NCBI GenBank assembly: GCA_019636795.1
Contig: JAHBWW010000002.1
Coordinates: 434,001 to 498,000 of the forward strand
DNA from: Phycisphaeraceae bacterium
GTDB lineage: Bacteria; Planctomycetota; Phycisphaerae; Phycisphaerales; UBA1924
DNA: 64,000 nt
Direction of reading: 5' to 3'
A program made the translations under genes and the position numbers. This document shows, piece by piece, positions 60,791-64,000 of this stretch. The notes beneath the pieces were generated by a model that saw only the letters and a program-made list of their open reading frames with translations, did not search any database and was not told the origin of the DNA. Position 1 is the stretch's first letter. Each line of letters opens with the position of its first letter.

Positions 60791-61033
60791 GGGGCAGAAA
60801 CTCCAAGGACATGTTTGTGAGGGAGCGTTCGGACCGACATGGGTTCGATGCTAGCCCTCAGTTGGGTTCCAAGAGGATCTCTGAAATTTCGATTTGGCAA
60901 AAACCTTTTGATGGGCCAAGCCGAAAGCCCGGCAACATCGGTCGCAAGACCACATCGACACAACCTCGCGTTGGACGAGCGTCGCAGGTATTGCTCGGCG
61001 TGGGGTATGTCATGCACTCGAAAGGAGTCTGTC

Positions 61034-61909
61034 GTGGATAATCGGATGTTCAAGGGTGGAATGAATCTTATCGTACTGGTTGCAGGCTTGGGAATTGGCG
61101 TCTCGAACGCATCGGCCGACCTCGTGCTCGGAGTCACGAACAACGGCGTGCTGATCTCGTTTGAAGCAAGCAACCCATCGGCCATTCTCTCGGGTGTGGC
61201 CATCAGCGGGCTTCAAGTCAATGAGCAGATTCGAGGGATCGATATCCGCCCGGCGACGGGAGAACTGTTTGCGCTTGGCAGCTCAAGCCGCTTGTACACG
61301 ATCAACCGTCACACAGGCGTGGCGATGCAGGTTGGGATTGGACCATTTCAGAACATGCTCAATGGGTCGTCATTCGGGTTCGACTTCAACCCGACAATCG
61401 ATCGCATACGCGTGGTCTCCAATGCCGATCAGAACCTGGTTCTGAACCCCAACGACGGAACGTCAACGCAGGTGACGCCACTGTTCTATGCGACAGGCGA
61501 TGTCAATGAAGGCATCAATCCGAACGTTGTGGGCTCGGCATACACGAACAACTTTGCAGGCGCGTTGACTTCGCAGTTGTATGGCATCGACACCGGGCTG
61601 GACGTTCTTGTGCGCCAGGCCAACAGTGCAGGAACGCTCGAAACCGTCGGCTCGCTCGGAGTCGATCTGACCGACGTGGTGGGCTTTGACATCTCCGGGC
61701 GCACTGGAATCGCGTACGCATCGGTTCTTGATGTCATGCTCTCCCGCACGACTTTCTGGTCAATCGATCTCATGACCGGCCAGGCGATGAGCATCGGCGA
61801 AATCGGTGGCGGATCGCTCGTGACAGCTATGACGGTCATTCCGACGCCGGGCGGGGTAGCGATCGGGAGCATCGCAGGACTTGCACTGCTCCGTCGGCGC
61901 CGTCGTTGA
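61034..61909 (+). CDS. Secreted DUF4394-like protein with sorting tail
   Basis: GTG at 61034 has AGGAG six bases upstream; the next ATG (61046) is too far from it. 291 residues: signal peptide (MNLIVLVAGLGIGVSNASA), then a beta-propeller-like body typical of DUF4394 (LVLGVTNNGVLISFEASNP, DFNPTIDRIRVVSNADQNL, YGIDTGLDVLVRQAN). The tail IPTPGGVAIGSIAGLALLRRRRR is a PEP-CTERM-type signal. It faces away from the ECF sigma gene, which could control it. Confidence 0.85.
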   Translation: MDNRMFKGGMNLIVLVAGLGIGVSNASADLVLGVTNNGVLISFEASNPSAILSGVAISGLQVNEQIRGIDIRPATGELFALGSSSRLYTINRHTGVAMQVGIGPFQNMLNGSSFGFDFNPTIDRIRVVSNADQNLVLNPNDGTSTQVTPLFYATGDVNEGINPNVVGSAYTNNFAGALTSQLYGIDTGLDVLVRQANSAGTLETVGSLGVDLTDVVGFDISGRTGIAYASVLDVMLSRTTFWSIDLMTGQAMSIGEIGGGSLVTAMTVIPTPGGVAIGSIAGLALLRRRRR

Positions 61910-62002
61910 TCTTCAAACGGCAGCTTTGAAGCGATGGTGAGGAGGATTCCATCGCTCGAAGGTCGAGATCAAAGTTTCTGTGGCGCTAAACCCACGTCAG
62001 GC

Positions 62003-62050
62003 ACCCCCGCAGGTGGCATCCGATCGAAGGCTGTTTCACCCTGCGGGGGT
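62003..62050. terminator. Long GC-rich stem-loop between convergent genes
   Basis: ACCCCCGCAGG (62003-62013) pairs with CCTGCGGGGGT (62040-62050), 26-base loop. It sits 10 bases after the DUF1801 stop and 93 bases after the DUF4394-like stop. No T run, so it may act as an mRNA end-protecting structure. Confidence 0.55.
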
Positions 62051-62060
62051 CGCTGCGCGC

Positions 62061-62792
62061 TCAGCGCGAACGGGTGCGTGTTGATCTGCGAGGCTTGGTT
62101 GTCGTGGCCGGCTCCGGAGCGCGTGAACGCGCGCGGGAAGTTGGGGAGATCTGTTTCTTCTCCGCTTTCTTTCCGCCAGTCGCTTTCGTTGCAGGCGATT
62201 TGGTTGACTTTTTCTTCTTCGCTACTTTCTCTTTGACAACCTTTGACACTTTCTTCTTTGACACCTTCTTCGCAGCAGGCTTGGCTGGAGTCGTCCTGGC
62301 AGCTGGTCCAGTTGCTGACTTCTTTGCGGGTGTGCCAGCTTCGACACGTGCAGCTTCGTACTGCGCGACGTACGCAGCGACGGATACACGCTGCACAGCA
62401 TCAGCGATGACATCGAGCGCCAGATCCTCGACCTTCTTGAATCGAATGCAAGCCTTGCCAGCATCGAGTTTCCTGGCACCCGAAGCAGCCCACGCGCGTT
62501 CGAACCGTTCGCGCTCGTCAAGGCTGTAATAGATGCACGACAGGTAAAGCGACATGTGCCCCTTCTGCGAGGCGAGGCCCGCGAAAGGCAATGGCTGTGA
62601 CGGGTCGCAGTGATAGCCCGGCGGATAGATCGAGTGCGGCACGTAGTACCCGATCATGCCGTACTGCATGCCCTCTTCATAGCCCGCGGGAAGGCAAGCG
62701 AGAATTGCCTTCCGCACAGTCTGGATCGCTGCCCGGCGATCGGCGGGCAACTGGGCCACATACTCGTCAACCGTTCGTGCGTTGCTTTGCAT
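62061..62792 (-). CDS. DUF1801 protein fused to a histone-like Lys-rich tail
   Basis: ATG at 62792 gives 243 residues. Residues 1-140 form a DUF1801 (YdhG-like) domain: VDEYVAQLPADRRAAIQTVRKAI, YGMIGYYVPHSIYP, GHMSLYLSCIYY, GKACIRFKKVEDLAL. Residues about 155-243 are almost only Lys, Ala, Thr, Ser, Arg and Pro (AKKVSKKKVSKVVKEKVAKK), like the H1-like protein at 44 kb. Such tails could bind DNA. DUF1801 function is unknown; some relate to iron or lipid handling. Confidence 0.82.
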   Translation of the reverse strand: MQSNARTVDEYVAQLPADRRAAIQTVRKAILACLPAGYEEGMQYGMIGYYVPHSIYPPGYHCDPSQPLPFAGLASQKGHMSLYLSCIYYSLDERERFERAWAASGARKLDAGKACIRFKKVEDLALDVIADAVQRVSVAAYVAQYEAARVEAGTPAKKSATGPAARTTPAKPAAKKVSKKKVSKVVKEKVAKKKKSTKSPATKATGGKKAEKKQISPTSRARSRAPEPATTTKPRRSTRTRSR

Positions 62793-62850
62793 GGCACAAT
62801 TGTACCATGCTGTCACGCTCATCGACAATCTGCCGCGAACCGCACGCCGA

Positions 62851-64000
62851 TCAGGGGCAACCGGCGCTGTAGGCATTCAGATACGTCTGCACATCAAAGA
62901 AGTCGAGGATGCCGTCGCCATTGAAGTCGGCAACGGGGTTCTGAGTGGAATACGCATGCAAGAACGCCTGCACGTCGAAGAAATCGAGAATCCCGTCAGC
63001 ATTGATGTCTGCGAGGCAGGGCAGTGGCTCATCGGGTAAGACTGCGTGCAAAATGGCAAAGCCGAGGGTGTCAGGAACATGGATGACAAGCGTGCGCGTT
63101 GTGCGGAACTTGCCGTCGTCGGCTGTGAAGAGCACATGGTGGGGTTCGGAGTACCCATTGGCGCTCGTGACCTGAAGTGAGTCGGGATTGAACTCGAAGC
63201 GCCCATCCTCGGGGTTGAAGGTGCCGTTTTCGATCGGGGTTGCGCGAAGGGTGATCGGATCGCCGTTGGCGTCAGACGCAAGAACTCGCATCGAGAACAT
63301 GCCGCCCTCTGCAACGGTAACGGTATCAGCAGAAGTAAAACCGAGGGTCGGCAACGCGTTGCTCTGTCGCGACCGATGGGTCATGATGTCGAACGTGTAC
63401 TGGTCCTGTTGGCCTGCGGCGAAGGCAATGTTCACATCATCGACTTCGAGGAAGTGATATTCAACGACCTGCTGCACACCTTCGGTCCAGACTGCTTCGA
63501 GCACGAGCAGCGCGTTGCGACCGACGGGGTCTGGCGCGTTGAAGGTGTTGTTGTTCTCGCGGCTTGACCAGGGGTTGTTGACATTCATGCCGCCGTTCCA
63601 ACCGGGCAGGGTCACATTCGGGAAGGTCCACTGCCCCTGAGCGTTGGTGGTGCCTGAGAACTTCGGGGTATTGGGCACGATCGCGTTGCGCTCGCGCTGG
63701 AAGATGCGCAGTGCTGCGTTCGCGACTGGTGAGCCGTCGAAGTTGCGGAGTTTGATCGAGATCGGTCCTTGCGGGATCGCACCGAGATAGTCGCCATAGA
63801 ACCCGCGACGGAGGCCGAGGTTGCGGTTCATGCCCGCTACCGACCCGCGGCTGAAGAAGCGGGCTCCGGTGTTTGCCATAGCCCCGCGACCGGTTGCGTC
63901 GATGCGTGCGACACCGTTGAAATAAAAGTATCGTTCGTTGCCATAGGCCACGTTCCATGGGCTGACGAGCGGCATGAGTGCCGTGCCTGCTACGAGTTGC
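62851..64000 (-). CDS. C-terminal part of a large secreted protein with dockerin-like end
   Basis: The frame stays open to the right edge, so the 5' end lies outside the window. The visible part has a beta-sandwich repeat region, a cadherin-like domain (TVTVAEGGMFSMRVLASDANGDPITLRA) and a duplicated ADINADGILDFFDVQAFLHAY / ADFNGDGILDFFDVQTYLNAY dockerin-like end closing in GCP. In Phycisphaerales this end is found on many secreted enzymes, perhaps for attachment. A peptidase catalytic domain may precede it, but it is not visible. Confidence 0.8.
   Translation of the reverse strand, partial: QLVAGTALMPLVSPWNVAYGNERYFYFNGVARIDATGRGAMANTGARFFSRGSVAGMNRNLGLRRGFYGDYLGAIPQGPISIKLRNFDGSPVANAALRIFQRERNAIVPNTPKFSGTTNAQGQWTFPNVTLPGWNGGMNVNNPWSSRENNNTFNAPDPVGRNALLVLEAVWTEGVQQVVEYHFLEVDDVNIAFAAGQQDQYTFDIMTHRSRQSNALPTLGFTSADTVTVAEGGMFSMRVLASDANGDPITLRATPIENGTFNPEDGRFEFNPDSLQVTSANGYSEPHHVLFTADDGKFRTTRTLVIHVPDTLGFAILHAVLPDEPLPCLADINADGILDFFDVQAFLHAYSTQNPVADFNGDGILDFFDVQTYLNAYSAGCP

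Overview
The window looks like a chromosomal segment of a planctomycete, most likely of the Phycisphaerae/Phycisphaerales type. The reasons are high G+C, short C-terminal sorting tails of the PxPG + hydrophobic + RRRR kind on two secreted proteins, two proteins with the duplicated NGDGxLDFFD-type dockerin ending in GC or GCP, DUF1080, DUF1579 and DUF4139-like proteins, long pseudopilin-type operons and a histone H1-like Lys/Ala protein. This is an inference from protein style; no rRNA or other phylogenetic marker RNA was found. All coordinates are from manual reading, and several start codons were moved downstream of the longest open frame to fit Shine-Dalgarno (SD) sites.

Layout. 1-4 kb: end of a DksA/TraR-like gene, lspA, a DUF1080 secreted protein, then a minus-strand pseudopilin operon whose promoter spacer holds a 13-base G tract. 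4-9 kb: B12-dependent ribonucleotide reductase nrdJ, an orphan Cas2-like small protein, and dcd (nucleotide supply). 9-20 kb: a FlgI-like lipoprotein, a tiny dockerin protein, a transglutaminase-like protein, TatD, lgt, the type II secretion genes gspE/gspD and a BtuF-like protein. 20.8-22.6 kb: an A+T-richer island with one unrecognised gene that appears to lack an ATG/GTG start. 22.6-29.6 kb: alkaline phosphatase, an arsenic operon (arsR, a truncated arsC, DUF486, arsM), an acetyltransferase, a membrane protein, YceI and a thioesterase.

31.5-41.8 kb is the most unusual region. Four tightly packed minus-strand genes encode two WXG100-size proteins, a coiled-coil protein with an Imm33/DUF2185-like tail, and a 1307-residue three-domain FtsK/EssC-type ATPase. 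Together they look like a minimal type VII-like export system in a diderm bacterium. Immediately upstream in the same direction are four genes of a Gld-type ABC system (ATPase, permease, GldG-like, DUF4340). 41.8-47.8 kb: an SDR epimerase, a solitary nuoB, an ACT protein, the H1-like protein, class II DAHP synthase, a PilZ-like protein, a HIT hydrolase and a PepSY protein.

47.8-54.7 kb: a complete furanose-type ABC importer (YtfQ/R/T/YjfF pattern) with a GH127 beta-L-arabinofuranosidase inserted between binding protein and ATPase, so cleavage and uptake are co-transcribed. 54.8-64 kb: secreted proteins with sorting tails, tandem DUF1579 proteins, an ECF sigma/anti-sigma pair, a DUF1801 protein with a histone-like Lys-rich tail, and the C-terminal part of a large secreted dockerin protein cut by the window end.

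Non-coding signals include three clear intrinsic terminators, a 46-base palindromic repeat placed after three different minus-strand genes, three good sigma70-type promoters and several inverted repeats. No tRNA, rRNA, CRISPR array or insertion sequence was recognised.
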